64,000 bases of DNA from the NCBI RefSeq assembly GCF_001757105.1, contig NZ_MDHN01000040.1, positions 74,240-138,239 on the forward strand, given 5' to 3'. This DNA comes from Alteromonas confluentis (GTDB lineage Bacteria; Pseudomonadota; Gammaproteobacteria; Enterobacterales; Alteromonadaceae). A model generated the notes under the pieces. The model was given only the letters and a program-made list of their open reading frames with translations, made no database searches and was not told the DNA's origin. Every line of letters starts with the position of its first letter. Position 1 is the stretch's first letter. The position numbers and the translations under genes were made by a program. Positions 27,039-36,130 of the stretch are shown here, piece by piece.

Positions 27039-28136
27039 ATGAGGTTAATGAAATTCATTGTGATTGTCACGGTTGTATTCAGCGCCAAGCTACTCGCATG
27101 CACTTTCCCTGGTGTAGAAAAAGCCGCCGCGCAGTATGCAAAACATGACGCTCCTGGGTTTGTGTTTTTAGTAGCGCAAAACAATACCGTAGTTTGTAAA
27201 AAAGCGGTTGGCCTAGCCAACATTGAACTTGGTGTGCCAGTTAACGCCAACACGGTTTTCGAAATTGGCTCACTGACCAAGCTGTTTACTGCCACTGCAA
27301 TTTTACTGCTGGAGCAACAAGAAAAGCTGAACCGAAACGACCTGGTTAGTCGCTATATTCCGGGGATCACATCACAAAAGTCACCAGTAACAATTGCGCA
27401 TCTGCTTTCCCATACATCGGGCCTTGTCGACCCAATCAATGAACCTGAATTTCTCGCTACGCGAATTAATGATGATACGGATCTCGACAGTCTGATCCAG
27501 GAATTTAAAAATGGCCGATGGGCGTACGAACCGGGTCAACACGTTATTTATAGTAATGTTGGTTACAGCATGCTCGCCTCTATCATTGAAAAAGCATCTG
27601 AAATGGCATACGAAGAAGCACTTCAGAAAATGATCTTTCGCCCGCTAAACATGCAACACACCCATCAGGCGAGCTTTCAGATTGTCAAAGGAAAGGCCAC
27701 CGGATATACATTTGATGGCGCCACGCCACGACAACACGATTTTCTAAACTGGCGCTGGGCGTTTGGTGCAGCCGATTTACTCTCGACAGTAGACGACCTG
27801 AATACTTTTAATTCTGCATTAATGCAGGGAAAACTTCTTAATGCAGACCAGCTTTCCGCTCTCACCCGTCCTATTGCGCTAAATGACGGTTCCCAGGTTC
27901 CTGGTCCATATAATTACTCAATAGAAAAAGTGGGTGGTAAGCGCGCGCTGAGAATGAATGGCTCGACCATGGGCTATTCCAGCCATAGTGCTTATCTGCA
28001 AGACAGCAAAACTTTTGTTGTTGTGCTGAGTAACAGCGATGGTATTAACGGCGGTGGTTGGACTGCGCCTGAAGTAATTACCAATAGCATAATAGCCGCT
28101 ATTGCATTTGATGAAAGCACAAAGCCCGAAAAATAA
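27039..28136 (+). CDS. Serine hydrolase, beta-lactamase (class C)/esterase family
   Basis: A 365-aa exported protein with a signal peptide of about 21 residues ending near LLACTF. The penicillin-binding-type catalytic motifs are SLTK (in FEIGSLTKLFTATA), YSN (in VIYSNVGYSML) and a third element near RMNGSTMGYSSH. This fold covers class C beta-lactamases, DD-peptidases and esterases; the context and length fit a general serine hydrolase rather than a resistance beta-lactamase. It is divergent from the CadC-like regulator across 136 bp, suggesting past regulation by it. A small secreted protein gene follows. Confidence 0.88.
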   Translation: MRLMKFIVIVTVVFSAKLLACTFPGVEKAAAQYAKHDAPGFVFLVAQNNTVVCKKAVGLANIELGVPVNANTVFEIGSLTKLFTATAILLLEQQEKLNRNDLVSRYIPGITSQKSPVTIAHLLSHTSGLVDPINEPEFLATRINDDTDLDSLIQEFKNGRWAYEPGQHVIYSNVGYSMLASIIEKASEMAYEEALQKMIFRPLNMQHTHQASFQIVKGKATGYTFDGATPRQHDFLNWRWAFGAADLLSTVDDLNTFNSALMQGKLLNADQLSALTRPIALNDGSQVPGPYNYSIEKVGGKRALRMNGSTMGYSSHSAYLQDSKTFVVVLSNSDGINGGGWTAPEVITNSIIAAIAFDESTKPEK

Positions 28137-28219
28137 AGGTGCGTAAAGGTTCTGCAAATCAATAAACCTCCGCTCACGCTATGAGTCGAAACGTTAATTT
28201 TATTTTCACGGAATTTCTT

Positions 28220-28507
28220 ATGTTCAGAAAGAAACTGATAGTTAGCGTGCTTCTCGTTACTGCCACAGCGGCCGTACTCGCGCAGGCAGCAGAGAATCGT
28301 AAACCACCACAAATCCCGCAGGAAGCTTATGATGCCTGTGCCTCGGCTAGCGAACAGGATAGCTGTGCGATGTCCGGTCGGGAGGGTGAAACCGTAGAAG
28401 GCGTGTGCATGGCACCACCGCCCGATGCAGACAGTGATGAACTGGCTTGCCGCCCAAACAACATGGGCGGCGGTGACAGACGTCCACCGCCACGGGATGA
28501 TGATTAA
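28220..28507 (+). CDS. Small secreted cysteine-containing protein
   Basis: A 95-aa protein from the ATG at 28220; the frame extends 39 bp upstream without a better site. The signal peptide is about 22 residues, ending LAQAAE. The mature part has four cysteines in the order CASASEQDSC, GVC and LAC, the pattern C-x8-C-x13-C-x15-C, followed by a Pro/Asp/Arg-rich tail. Similar short proteins with PQEAYDACASASEGDSC-like cores occur widely in marine gammaproteobacteria without known function. It follows the serine hydrolase by 83 bp and may share its transcript. Confidence 0.75.
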   Translation: MFRKKLIVSVLLVTATAAVLAQAAENRKPPQIPQEAYDACASASEQDSCAMSGREGETVEGVCMAPPPDADSDELACRPNNMGGGDRRPPPRDDD

Positions 28508-28524
28508 GCGCTTAACGCAAAAGC

Positions 28525-29505
28525 CTATTGCTTAACAATCTGCTCCATCACCCGGTTAGTTCGTGCTGCGGACTCGCCGGTTGAATCGCATTCAGTACCG
28601 TTAATTAAATTGCCAACAATGGCGGTGATTAGCGGCTGCTGGATGTGCTTAGGAAGTTCGAACTCGAGTACTAATGGTTCACTGCCAGTTTTGTGCAAGG
28701 TCACCACGCCTTTTCCAAACACAGGGAATTCAATCATCCCTTCACTGCCGATGATCTGAACGCGATCACACTCGGCACTTTGGGCGGCACTGAAACACCA
28801 GTTACCACTGCCGAGCACACCATTATCAAACAGCCAGCAGGCAGTAACGCTGTCTTCCGCGTTATACAACCCGCCCTGATTGGCGTTCAGACCGCTGGCT
28901 GTTGCAATGGGGCCAAGCAGAAAATCCAGCAGATCCAGTTGATGAGAAGCTAAATCATAGAAATAGCCGCCGCCCGCCACCTCCGGGTTCACCCGCCAGG
29001 GTTTATCGATATTATTGAGAACCTGTGGGCGCACCGACTGCATCAGGCTCACATGTACCTGTCGCACGTCGCCGATTTCGCCATTGTCCAGCCATTGCTT
29101 CACCTGCAGGAAATTTGGCAGGTAGCGGCGATAGTAAGCAACGAATAACGGCACCCTCGCCTGTTCACAGGCGGCAATCATTTCCTCACATTCCTGGTAA
29201 GTCCGCGCCATGGGCTTTTCTACGTACACCGGCTTTCCTGCTGCCGCGGCTTTAAGTGCGTAAGGAAGGTGGCCATCCGGCGGTGTGGCAATGTAGATAG
29301 CATTGATATCGGGGTCGTTAATCAGTGCGTCAGCATCGTCATACCATTTGGGTACGTTGTGACGCTGCGCATAATCCTGCGCGAGCTCGCCGGTGCGTCG
29401 CATCACAGCTACCAGTTCACTATTCTCAATAAGCTGCATAGCTGGCGCGCTTTTCACTTCACACACATCGCCTACGCCGATAATGCCCCACTTCACTTTT
29501 TCCAT
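28525..29505 (-). CDS. Gfo/Idh/MocA family oxidoreductase
   Basis: A 326-aa NAD(P)-dependent sugar or polyol dehydrogenase. The Rossmann motif is GIIGVGDVCEVKSAP. The family's EKP motif is in YVEKPMARTYQECEEM, and the conserved GGGYFYDLASHQLDLLDFLLG carries the catalytic Asp/His helix. The length fits. No sugar transport or kinase genes are adjacent, so the substrate cannot be inferred. The start ATG at 29505 is the only reasonable one. Confidence 0.92.
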   Translation of the reverse strand: MEKVKWGIIGVGDVCEVKSAPAMQLIENSELVAVMRRTGELAQDYAQRHNVPKWYDDADALINDPDINAIYIATPPDGHLPYALKAAAAGKPVYVEKPMARTYQECEEMIAACEQARVPLFVAYYRRYLPNFLQVKQWLDNGEIGDVRQVHVSLMQSVRPQVLNNIDKPWRVNPEVAGGGYFYDLASHQLDLLDFLLGPIATASGLNANQGGLYNAEDSVTACWLFDNGVLGSGNWCFSAAQSAECDRVQIIGSEGMIEFPVFGKGVVTLHKTGSEPLVLEFELPKHIQQPLITAIVGNLINGTECDSTGESAARTNRVMEQIVKQ

Positions 29506-29662
29506 TTATTTCAGTCCTTGATAATTTCGCACAATGAATGATTTAGACTGCTAAAAAGCATTTCATGGCGGACAGTTGTTCGCAACCTTTTATACTAAAG
29601 GATGAATCAATGGAGGCCATCACGTATGATGTGCGGCCAATAACGACAAGCAAGGAGTAACC

Positions 29663-30379
29663 ATGTCTGCCCATGTATTAATGCTGAGCAGTTCCCGGGT
29701 AGGGAATGAAGATTACCTTGAGCACGCCAAACCGTTGATGCTTGAACACTTAGGTGATATCCGCGACGTAGTGTTCGTTCCGTATGCCGGTGTGACCATG
29801 AGCTTCGATGAATACACCGATAAGGTGCAAGCCGCATTGCCGGATTTTAACGTAACCGGCCTGCACACCTTTGAACACCCTGAACAGGCGGTGATGGAAG
29901 CGCAGAAAAACCGTACGGCAATTCTGGTAGGTGGTGGAAACACCTTCAATCTGCTGAGCTGCCTTTATCGTGACGGCCTGATTGAATCCATCCGTACAGC
30001 GATTAATGCGGGCACACCGTATATTGGCTGGAGTGCTGGTTCCAACATCTGTGGAGCCACCATTCGTACCACCAACGATATGCCCATTATTGAACCGCCG
30101 TCGTTCAATGCACTAGCATTACTTCCCTGCCAGTTGAATCCGCACTATTCCGATTATCATCCGCCGGGCTTTAACGGTGAAACCCGTGATCAGCGACTGG
30201 CTGAATTCACTACGCTGAACCCAAAGACACCGGTGCTGGCTATACGCGAAGGCACGGCGCTGGTATTGTCGGGCGGCAAGCTGATGTTTAAAGGCGAGCA
30301 CGGTGGCTTTATCTTTGTAGATAAAGATAAAACCCCGATTAATGACGGTGACGATTTATCTCAGTTCATGCACCAGTGA
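29663..30379 (+). CDS. pepE: Dipeptidase E (alpha-aspartyl dipeptidase)
   Basis: A 238-aa cytoplasmic serine peptidase of family S51, cleaving N-terminal aspartyl dipeptides. Seen: VFVPYAGVTMSFDEYTDKV, LVGGGNTFNLLSCLY, and the nucleophile in YIGWSAGSNICGATIRTTNDMPI, followed by LNPHYSDYHPPGFNGETRDQR with the catalytic His. The start has AAGGAG upstream. Its 3' end overlaps the convergent bioD stop by 24 bp. Confidence 0.95.
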   Translation: MSAHVLMLSSSRVGNEDYLEHAKPLMLEHLGDIRDVVFVPYAGVTMSFDEYTDKVQAALPDFNVTGLHTFEHPEQAVMEAQKNRTAILVGGGNTFNLLSCLYRDGLIESIRTAINAGTPYIGWSAGSNICGATIRTTNDMPIIEPPSFNALALLPCQLNPHYSDYHPPGFNGETRDQRLAEFTTLNPKTPVLAIREGTALVLSGGKLMFKGEHGGFIFVDKDKTPINDGDDLSQFMHQ

Positions 30380-31033
30380 GTGTAATGCCGCTACGGTGTC
30401 GTCACCGGCGCCGTAGGGGATTTCCGCCAGCAAGGGCGCTGGCATGGCGGCTTTGAGGGTCGCCAGATTTTCCTGGTACACCGGCATGTCTGGGCTCAGC
30501 TGATTGGCTATCCAGCCTCTGATGTTGAGTCCATCGTGCTGAATCGCTTCACAGGTAAGCATGGCATGATTAAGGCATCCAAGACGCATCCCCACCACCA
30601 CAATCACATCCAGCTTCAGGGTTTTCACCACATCCGGCATCCACAAATCGTTACCCAGCGGTAAACGCCAGCCACCCGCCCCTTCCATGAGCAGAAAATC
30701 CGGTTGTTTATCTTGTAAATGGGTAAATCCAGCAATTAGGGCTTCCGAAGTGATTGTATGGTCAACCTGAGCCGCAGCAATATGTGGTGCGATGGGTGGC
30801 ATTAGCGCAATGGGATTCACTTCACTAAGCGAAACCGGCAGTGACGAAGCGGCATGCAGCGAGCGCGCATCTTCGTTGCTCATTTCGCCATCCACCAGCT
30901 CACAGCCAGCAGACACGGGCTTGTAGCCCACAGATTGTAAACCCGCTGCGGCAGCGGCCTTCAGCAATAATGAAGACACAAAGGTTTTACCGACCTCAGT
31001 ATCTGTGCCGGTAATGAAATAAGACGTGGTCAT
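30356..31033 (-). CDS. bioD: Dethiobiotin synthase
   Basis: ATP-dependent carboxylation of DAPA to dethiobiotin, the penultimate step in biotin synthesis. 225 aa, with the P-loop FITGTDTEVGKTFVSSLL at the start and LLMEGAGGWRLPL in the middle. It starts directly after the bioC stop (0-bp gap) and is last in the bioBFCD operon. Its end overlaps the convergent pepE gene. Confidence 0.96.
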   Translation of the reverse strand: MTTSYFITGTDTEVGKTFVSSLLLKAAAAAGLQSVGYKPVSAGCELVDGEMSNEDARSLHAASSLPVSLSEVNPIALMPPIAPHIAAAQVDHTITSEALIAGFTHLQDKQPDFLLMEGAGGWRLPLGNDLWMPDVVKTLKLDVIVVVGMRLGCLNHAMLTCEAIQHDGLNIRGWIANQLSPDMPVYQENLATLKAAMPAPLLAEIPYGAGDDTVAALHSLVHELR

Positions 31034-31912
31034 TTATTTTTCCAGAGAAAGATGAAGAACGTGATAGGTCAGTGAAAGCTGGCCGTCAGCATTCCTTGAA
31101 AAAGCAGCATCCAGCGCTTGCAACTGAGCGCGGGTCATTGGAGAAGTGTCGCGGGTATTTAACGATAGTCCAGCCCCGGCTTTGGTGATGGACCGCAGCA
31201 GCGCGCGAATATTATCGAAGCAATCTGTATAGGTTGTCACTTCAGAATACAGCGTTTTGAGTCCCGCCTGCCCCGCGGCTTTTTCCCACACCAGCGCACT
31301 GGGTAGTGTATTGACGCTGGCGGTTAATCCAGCATCGCTACGCGCTTGTGCCAACTCTTGAAACGAACCCGCCACCATGATGGCAAGTTGGCCGCGACCA
31401 CCGGATCTCAGCACTCTTGCCACTTCAGCAATAGCTTGTTGCGGTGACTCGCTCCACTGCAGTGCCATGGAAGAAAATACGCCGCCGAACTCACCGGTTT
31501 CAAAAGGCAACGCATCGGCATCGCCTTCACAAAACGTAATGGAGGGATAATCCTCACGGGCTTTTTCAAGCATTGCGGGGGCGATATCAAGGCCGGTTAC
31601 CGCTAAACCGCTCGCCGCCAACCTCGCACTCTCACGGCCAGTGCCACAGCCAATGTCGAGGACGCAGCCGCTGTCACGGACGCGACCGTTGTCGAGAACG
31701 CTGCCAACATCAAGGGAATTTCGGCTGGTGTCTGCTAGTTGCAAAAGTAAGGCTTCACGGGCATCACCAGCAATCCGCGCCTGAATATCTGCAATATCAT
31801 TGTATGTAGATGCGGCACGACTGAACCGGGTAGCAATGGCCTGCTTTCCAGCACCCGTTTGCGTTTCAACGTGCTTGTCCAAATGCGTGGCTACAACATA
31901 TTGACTGCTCAC
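31034..31912 (-). CDS. bioC: Malonyl-ACP O-methyltransferase with expanded SAM loop region
   Basis: Methylates malonyl-ACP to start the pimelate moiety of biotin. 292 aa, longer than usual (about 250-260). The family N-terminus is FSRAASTYNDIADIQARIA and SAM motif I is VLDIGCGTGRES (84-95). Just before motif I the protein has three near-copies of a six-residue unit, VGSVLD-NGRVRD-SGCVLD (69-86), encoded by an 18-bp tandem repeat. The later segment GLDIAPAMLEKAREDYP and ALQWSESPQQAIAEVARVL are standard. It overlaps bioF by 4 bp. The duplicated segment probably forms a loop; whether it changes activity is unknown. Confidence 0.93.
   Translation of the reverse strand: MSSQYVVATHLDKHVETQTGAGKQAIATRFSRAASTYNDIADIQARIAGDAREALLLQLADTSRNSLDVGSVLDNGRVRDSGCVLDIGCGTGRESARLAASGLAVTGLDIAPAMLEKAREDYPSITFCEGDADALPFETGEFGGVFSSMALQWSESPQQAIAEVARVLRSGGRGQLAIMVAGSFQELAQARSDAGLTASVNTLPSALVWEKAAGQAGLKTLYSEVTTYTDCFDNIRALLRSITKAGAGLSLNTRDTSPMTRAQLQALDAAFSRNADGQLSLTYHVLHLSLEK
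31655..31708 (-). repeat. Triplicated 18-bp tandem repeat inside bioC
   Basis: Three in-frame 18-bp units on the minus strand: GTTGGCAGCGTTCTCGAC, AACGGTCGCGTCCGTGAC and AGCGGCTGCGTCCTCGAC. They share the pattern nnnGGnnGCGTnCnnGAC. They run into the genuine SAM motif I and look like slippage copies of it. Confidence 0.75.
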
Positions 31913-33066
31913 ACCGACTCCATTGCCAGCATCAGTGCATCCACCAGCACATCAATATCTTTTGTGCTGTGCGAAGCGCTGAGGGTAATGCGCAGGCGGT
32001 CGGAGCCTTTCGGCACGGTGGGATATCGAATGGCTGGAACCCAAATGCCACGCTGTTTTAACGCATCTGATAATGCCAACGCTTTGTGTGGGTCGCCGCA
32101 GATCACCGGCTGGATTGCACTTTGCGATTCAGTCAGGGTTAACCCCTGCTTTGCCGCCACGGTGCGGAAATGGCTGATATTTTCGGCAAGCCTGCCTCGC
32201 TCTTCACCGCCAGCGATGACTGTGAGTGAATACAAGGTCGCAATAGCCTGAGAAGCCGGCATTGCTGTGGAATAAATATAGTGTCGAGCGGTGTTTACCA
32301 GATAATCGATAAACGCCTGACTGCCGGCAACAAACGCCCCGGCGGTACCAACCGCTTTACCGAAGGTACCCATAAGCACTGGCACATCCTGCTGGGATAA
32401 CTGATAAAGTTCCGCAGTGCCGAAACCATTTTCACCCAGCACGCCGAACCCATGGGCATCGTCAAGCATCAGCCAGGCTCCTTTGTCGGCACACTGTTTT
32501 ACCAGCACATCGACTGGAGCACTGTCACCGTCCATGCTGAACACGCCTTCGCTGGCGACCAGGGTATCGCCCTCGCTGCTATCCAGCAGAGTTTGCAGGT
32601 GCGCAGTATCGTTATGACGGAAACGTTTAAACGATGCATTGCTTGCCAGCACGCCGTCGATAAACGACGCATGCATGTATTTGTCGGCAACGGCGTTACC
32701 GCCATTCGAAAAGAGTGCCTGACAAATCGCCTGATTAGCGGCAAAGCCGGAATTGAACAGCAACACAGCTTCACGCTGCAAGTTCTCTTCCAGATAGCCT
32801 TCCAACGCCGAATGGGCCTGAGTGTAACCGGTGACCAGCGGCGATGCACCGCTGCCACCACCAAACTGCGCCAGTCCTTCCACCCAGCTTTGCAGCACGC
32901 CGGGGTGCTGACGCATACCGAGGTAGTCGTTGCTGGCGAAGTTCAGGTAGTGTTCACCATTTACACAAATCACGCCGTCTTTTTCATATTCAACAATATG
33001 ACGACGACGCAGATACCCCGCTTCCTGCTTGTCTTTCAGCGCAGTATCGAAAAATTCAAATGCCAT
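31909..33066 (-). CDS. bioF: 8-amino-7-oxononanoate synthase
   Basis: PLP-dependent condensation of pimeloyl-ACP and L-alanine. 385 aa. Family motifs: FASNDYLGMRQHP, GGSGASPLVTGYTQAHSALE, DDAHGFGVLGENGFG and the PLP lysine in LMGTFGKAVGTAGAFVAG. The start ATG overlaps the bioB stop by 1 base (TGATG), and the stop overlaps bioC by 4 bases, so the operon is translationally coupled throughout. Confidence 0.96.
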   Translation of the reverse strand: MAFEFFDTALKDKQEAGYLRRRHIVEYEKDGVICVNGEHYLNFASNDYLGMRQHPGVLQSWVEGLAQFGGGSGASPLVTGYTQAHSALEGYLEENLQREAVLLFNSGFAANQAICQALFSNGGNAVADKYMHASFIDGVLASNASFKRFRHNDTAHLQTLLDSSEGDTLVASEGVFSMDGDSAPVDVLVKQCADKGAWLMLDDAHGFGVLGENGFGTAELYQLSQQDVPVLMGTFGKAVGTAGAFVAGSQAFIDYLVNTARHYIYSTAMPASQAIATLYSLTVIAGGEERGRLAENISHFRTVAAKQGLTLTESQSAIQPVICGDPHKALALSDALKQRGIWVPAIRYPTVPKGSDRLRITLSASHSTKDIDVLVDALMLAMESV

Positions 33067-34178
33067 CAGGCCTCCGTGGCTGCAGGGGATTTTGCTGCGG
33101 ATTTCGGCGTGGTGGCATCATAGAATAAATCTGCCGGTGCCGACTGTGCCGCGATCTCTTCCTGCAGCGCCTGTTCATGGGCTTCATCAGAGAATTCGCG
33201 GGTACGCTCGGCGTTGATACCCAGCTTACGGAATAAGAGTACGTCTTCGTGGGTATCCGGGTTTGATGTTGTCAGCAGTTTGCAGCCGTAGAAAATCGAG
33301 TTTGCACCGGCCATAAAGCACAGGGCCTGCATCTGTTCGTTCATATTTTCTCGACCGGCGGACAAACGTACGTGAGACGCAGGCATCATGATACGGGCCA
33401 CGGCAATGGTGCGGATAAATTCGAAAGGCTCCAGATCGTCCACTTTATCAAGCGGCGTACCTTCTACTTTGACCAGCATGTTGATGGGTACACTTTGCGG
33501 CTGTTCCGGCAGGTTTGCCAGTTGCATCAGCAGGCTGGCACGATCTTCAGCAGATTCGCCCATGCCTACAATACCACCGGAACACACGTTCATGCCCGCA
33601 TCGCGCACGTTCTGCAGGGTGTTCAGACGGTCGTCGTAGGTACGGGTGGTAATGATGTCGCCGTAGAATTCCGGTGAGGTATCCAGGTTATGGTTGTAGT
33701 AATCCAGGCCAGCCTGTTTAAGCGCGATAGCCTGTTCACGGGTAAGCATACCCAGCGTCATGCAGGTTTCCAGACCCAGCTTTTTCACCTCAGACACCAT
33801 TTGGGTCACATACGGCATATCGCGGTCGCGGGGATTACGCCACGCCGCGCCCATGCAGAAACGGGTGGAACCGGTGGCTTTGGCCTCTTTGGCGCGCTCG
33901 ATAACTTTTTCGATTTCGAGCAGACGTTCTTTTTCCAGACCGGTATCATAGCGTGCGCTTTGCGGGCAGTATTTACAGTCTTCCGGGCACGCGCCGGTTT
34001 TGATCGACAGCAGCGTGCTCACCTGAACTTCGTTCGGGTCGAAATGCTGACGATGTACGGTCTGGGCTTTAAACAGCAGATCATTAAATGGTAATGCGAA
34101 AAGTGCCAGAACTTCCTTACGGGTCCAGTCGTGGCGAATGTCTGTCTGAGTGTGTGGTGCGGTCGACGCGATGGTCAT
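33066..34178 (-). CDS. bioB: Biotin synthase
   Basis: A radical SAM enzyme inserting sulfur into dethiobiotin. 370 aa. The 4Fe-4S motif CPEDCKYC (CxxxCxxC) is followed by [44 protein letters not shown] and [16 protein letters not shown] (with the 2Fe-2S ligand Arg) are all present. A nonconserved Ala/Pro-rich tail closes the protein. First gene of bioBFCD; divergent from bioA across 98 bp containing the promoter. Confidence 0.97.
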   Translation of the reverse strand: MTIASTAPHTQTDIRHDWTRKEVLALFALPFNDLLFKAQTVHRQHFDPNEVQVSTLLSIKTGACPEDCKYCPQSARYDTGLEKERLLEIEKVIERAKEAKATGSTRFCMGAAWRNPRDRDMPYVTQMVSEVKKLGLETCMTLGMLTREQAIALKQAGLDYYNHNLDTSPEFYGDIITTRTYDDRLNTLQNVRDAGMNVCSGGIVGMGESAEDRASLLMQLANLPEQPQSVPINMLVKVEGTPLDKVDDLEPFEFIRTIAVARIMMPASHVRLSAGRENMNEQMQALCFMAGANSIFYGCKLLTTSNPDTHEDVLLFRKLGINAERTREFSDEAHEQALQEEIAAQSAPADLFYDATTPKSAAKSPAATEA

Positions 34179-34211
34179 GCCCTATCCTTTACTAATGAGA
34201 AATGCTGGCTT

Positions 34212-34239
34212 AGTCTATTCGCAGTAAGCGAGTTGTCAA
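34212..34239 (-). promoter_or_regulatory. bioB promoter with overlapping short palindrome
   Basis: On the minus strand TTGACA (34234-34239) is followed by a 16-bp spacer and TAGACT (34212-34217). The -35 lies within the 13-bp palindrome GAGTTGTCAACTC (34230-34242), which contains TTGTCAAC, similar to one half-site of the BirA operator TTGTAAACC. A second half-site is not convincing, so BirA control is only suggested. Confidence 0.5.
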
Positions 34240-34276
34240 CTCTGACCATTTTCAAACCTTTACTAGTGGCTATATT

Positions 34277-35548
34277 TTGAGCAATATTGAATTTGATCGC
34301 CAGCATATCTGGCATCCGTACACCTCTGCCATCTCCCCTCTACCCTGCTTTGAAGTGACCGGCGCTAGCGGGGTGGAAATCCAGCTTGCCAGCGGCGAGA
34401 CGTTAATCGATGGCATGTCGAGCTGGTGGGCTGCCATTCATGGCTATAACCATCCAGCATTGAATGACGCCGCCAAAGCGCAAATCGACAAATTCTCCCA
34501 TGTGATGTTTGGTGGTCTCACTCACGACCCGGCGGTTTCGTTGTGCCGACAACTACTGGATATGGCGCCAGATGGCATGAACCGGGTGTTCCTTGCCGAC
34601 TCAGGCTCGGTGTCGGTAGAGGTAGCGCTGAAAATGGCACTGCAATACTGGGCCTGTCAGGGGCGACCGGAAAAACACCGCATTCTTACGCCCCGCAATG
34701 GTTATCATGGCGATACCTTTGCAGCTATGTCGGTGTGCGATCCGGTAAACGGCATGCACAGTTTGTTCTCCGGTGTGCTGAGTAAACAGGTATTCGCCCC
34801 GGCTCCACAAACCCGTTTCGATCAGACTTTCAGTGAAGACGACATCCTGCCGCTGCAGGAATTGTTTGAGCGTCATCATCATGAACTTGCCGCGCTGATT
34901 ATTGAACCAGTTGTTCAGGGCGCGGGTGGCATGCGGATTTATCATCCCGAATATCTCAAGCGTTGCCGACAGCTCTGCGATGCTTACGATGTGCTGCTGA
35001 TCTGCGATGAAATTGCCACCGGGTTTGGCCGCACCGGCAAATTGTTCGGCTGCGACCATGCCCATATCAGTCCCGACATTATGTGCGTGGGCAAAGCGCT
35101 CACTGGCGGCTATATGACGCTGGCGGCCACAATGTGCTCAGAAGATGTTGCACAGGGCGTATGTCAGGGTGAACCGGGCGTGTTCATGCATGGTCCCACT
35201 TACATGGGTAACCCGCTGGCCTGTGCGGTAGCGAATGCCAGCCTGACGTTGATCAATGAAGGACACTGGCAACAGCAGGTTGCTGGTATCGAAAAGCAAC
35301 TGCAAGCCAGCCTGCCTCGCTGCAAGGAATTACCTGCCGTGGCGGATGTGCGCGTGCTGGGTGCCATCGGCGTGGTGGAAACCAGACAGCCGGTAAACAT
35401 GGCGCGAATGCAAAAGTCATTCGTCGAAAAAGGCATATGGATCCGCCCCTTCGGTAAACTGGTTTACATCATGCCACCGTACATAATCAGTGAATCTCAA
35501 TTAAAGCGGCTGACCGACGGCATTTACGACACCCTCGCCAGCCTGTAA
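34277..35548 (+). CDS. bioA: Adenosylmethionine--8-amino-7-oxononanoate aminotransferase
   Basis: A PLP enzyme converting KAPA to DAPA with SAM as amino donor. 423 aa from a TTG start that aligns with E. coli BioA ([12 protein letters not shown]). Motifs: [57 protein letters not shown] and the PLP lysine in [11 protein letters not shown]. Divergent from bioB; the classic arrangement allows one operator to control both directions. A small membrane protein gene follows 10 bp downstream. Confidence 0.96.
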   Translation: MSNIEFDRQHIWHPYTSAISPLPCFEVTGASGVEIQLASGETLIDGMSSWWAAIHGYNHPALNDAAKAQIDKFSHVMFGGLTHDPAVSLCRQLLDMAPDGMNRVFLADSGSVSVEVALKMALQYWACQGRPEKHRILTPRNGYHGDTFAAMSVCDPVNGMHSLFSGVLSKQVFAPAPQTRFDQTFSEDDILPLQELFERHHHELAALIIEPVVQGAGGMRIYHPEYLKRCRQLCDAYDVLLICDEIATGFGRTGKLFGCDHAHISPDIMCVGKALTGGYMTLAATMCSEDVAQGVCQGEPGVFMHGPTYMGNPLACAVANASLTLINEGHWQQQVAGIEKQLQASLPRCKELPAVADVRVLGAIGVVETRQPVNMARMQKSFVEKGIWIRPFGKLVYIMPPYIISESQLKRLTDGIYDTLASL

Positions 35549-35557
35549 GGACAAACT

Positions 35558-36088
35558 ATGCATGTACTGGCACGGGTTATCGACAAGTTATTATTTGCAG
35601 CGCTCTTTATTGCCGCGCTGCAGGTGCCTATTCTTGCCGATCACTACCGCCAGTACCTCGCCGGATACTTCGATGCCACCCGTGAGCAGGTAGCTGAATT
35701 AGAAGTTCTTGCCAGACAGTTCAACTACCCGTCGGTAGATGCGCTGATTGACAGTTTGAAACAGAATGCCGACGCAGTAGTACGGGAAGATGCCGCCAAT
35801 AAATCCGATTTATTGGTACGACTGGCTGAAGCCGATGAAGGCCTCACCAAACTGAACAACGGCAATTATTTTCAACAGGCCAGCTACATGTTTGCGCCTA
35901 GCCGTCAGGACACCCTTGTTCGTGTGCTGGATAATTTCGCCCCGTCTATACCACTCACGCCAACCGCCATTGTGTTTAGTCTGGCTACTGCGATTTTGAT
36001 TAACCTACTCATCATTTGTCCGTTCTGGGCCTGCCGCCACGGTTATCACTGGTATCGAGAGAGGAAGCATCGGGTGAGATTCGGGTAA
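35558..36088 (+). CDS. DUF2937-like membrane protein
   Basis: A 176-aa protein with two hydrophobic segments, at about residues 9-27 and 135-155, and a helical periplasmic-type stretch between them. The segment VPILADHYRQYLAGYFDATREQVAELE resembles DUF2937 family proteins; assignment is tentative. Only 9 bp separate it from the bioA stop, so it is probably co-transcribed with bioA. No role in biotin metabolism is known. Confidence 0.65.
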   Translation: MHVLARVIDKLLFAALFIAALQVPILADHYRQYLAGYFDATREQVAELEVLARQFNYPSVDALIDSLKQNADAVVREDAANKSDLLVRLAEADEGLTKLNNGNYFQQASYMFAPSRQDTLVRVLDNFAPSIPLTPTAIVFSLATAILINLLIICPFWACRHGYHWYRERKHRVRFG

Positions 36089-36093
36089 AAGCG

Positions 36094-36114
36094 TAAGCCT
36101 GAAAATCAGGCTTA
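36094..36114. terminator. Bidirectional terminator between DUF2937 gene and MFS gene
   Basis: A perfect 9-bp stem TAAGCCTGA / TCAGGCTTA with an AAA loop between two convergent genes. T-rich sequence follows on the plus strand (TTCTTTAGTTT). Confidence 0.75.
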
Positions 36115-36130
36115 TTCTTTAGTTTCACCA

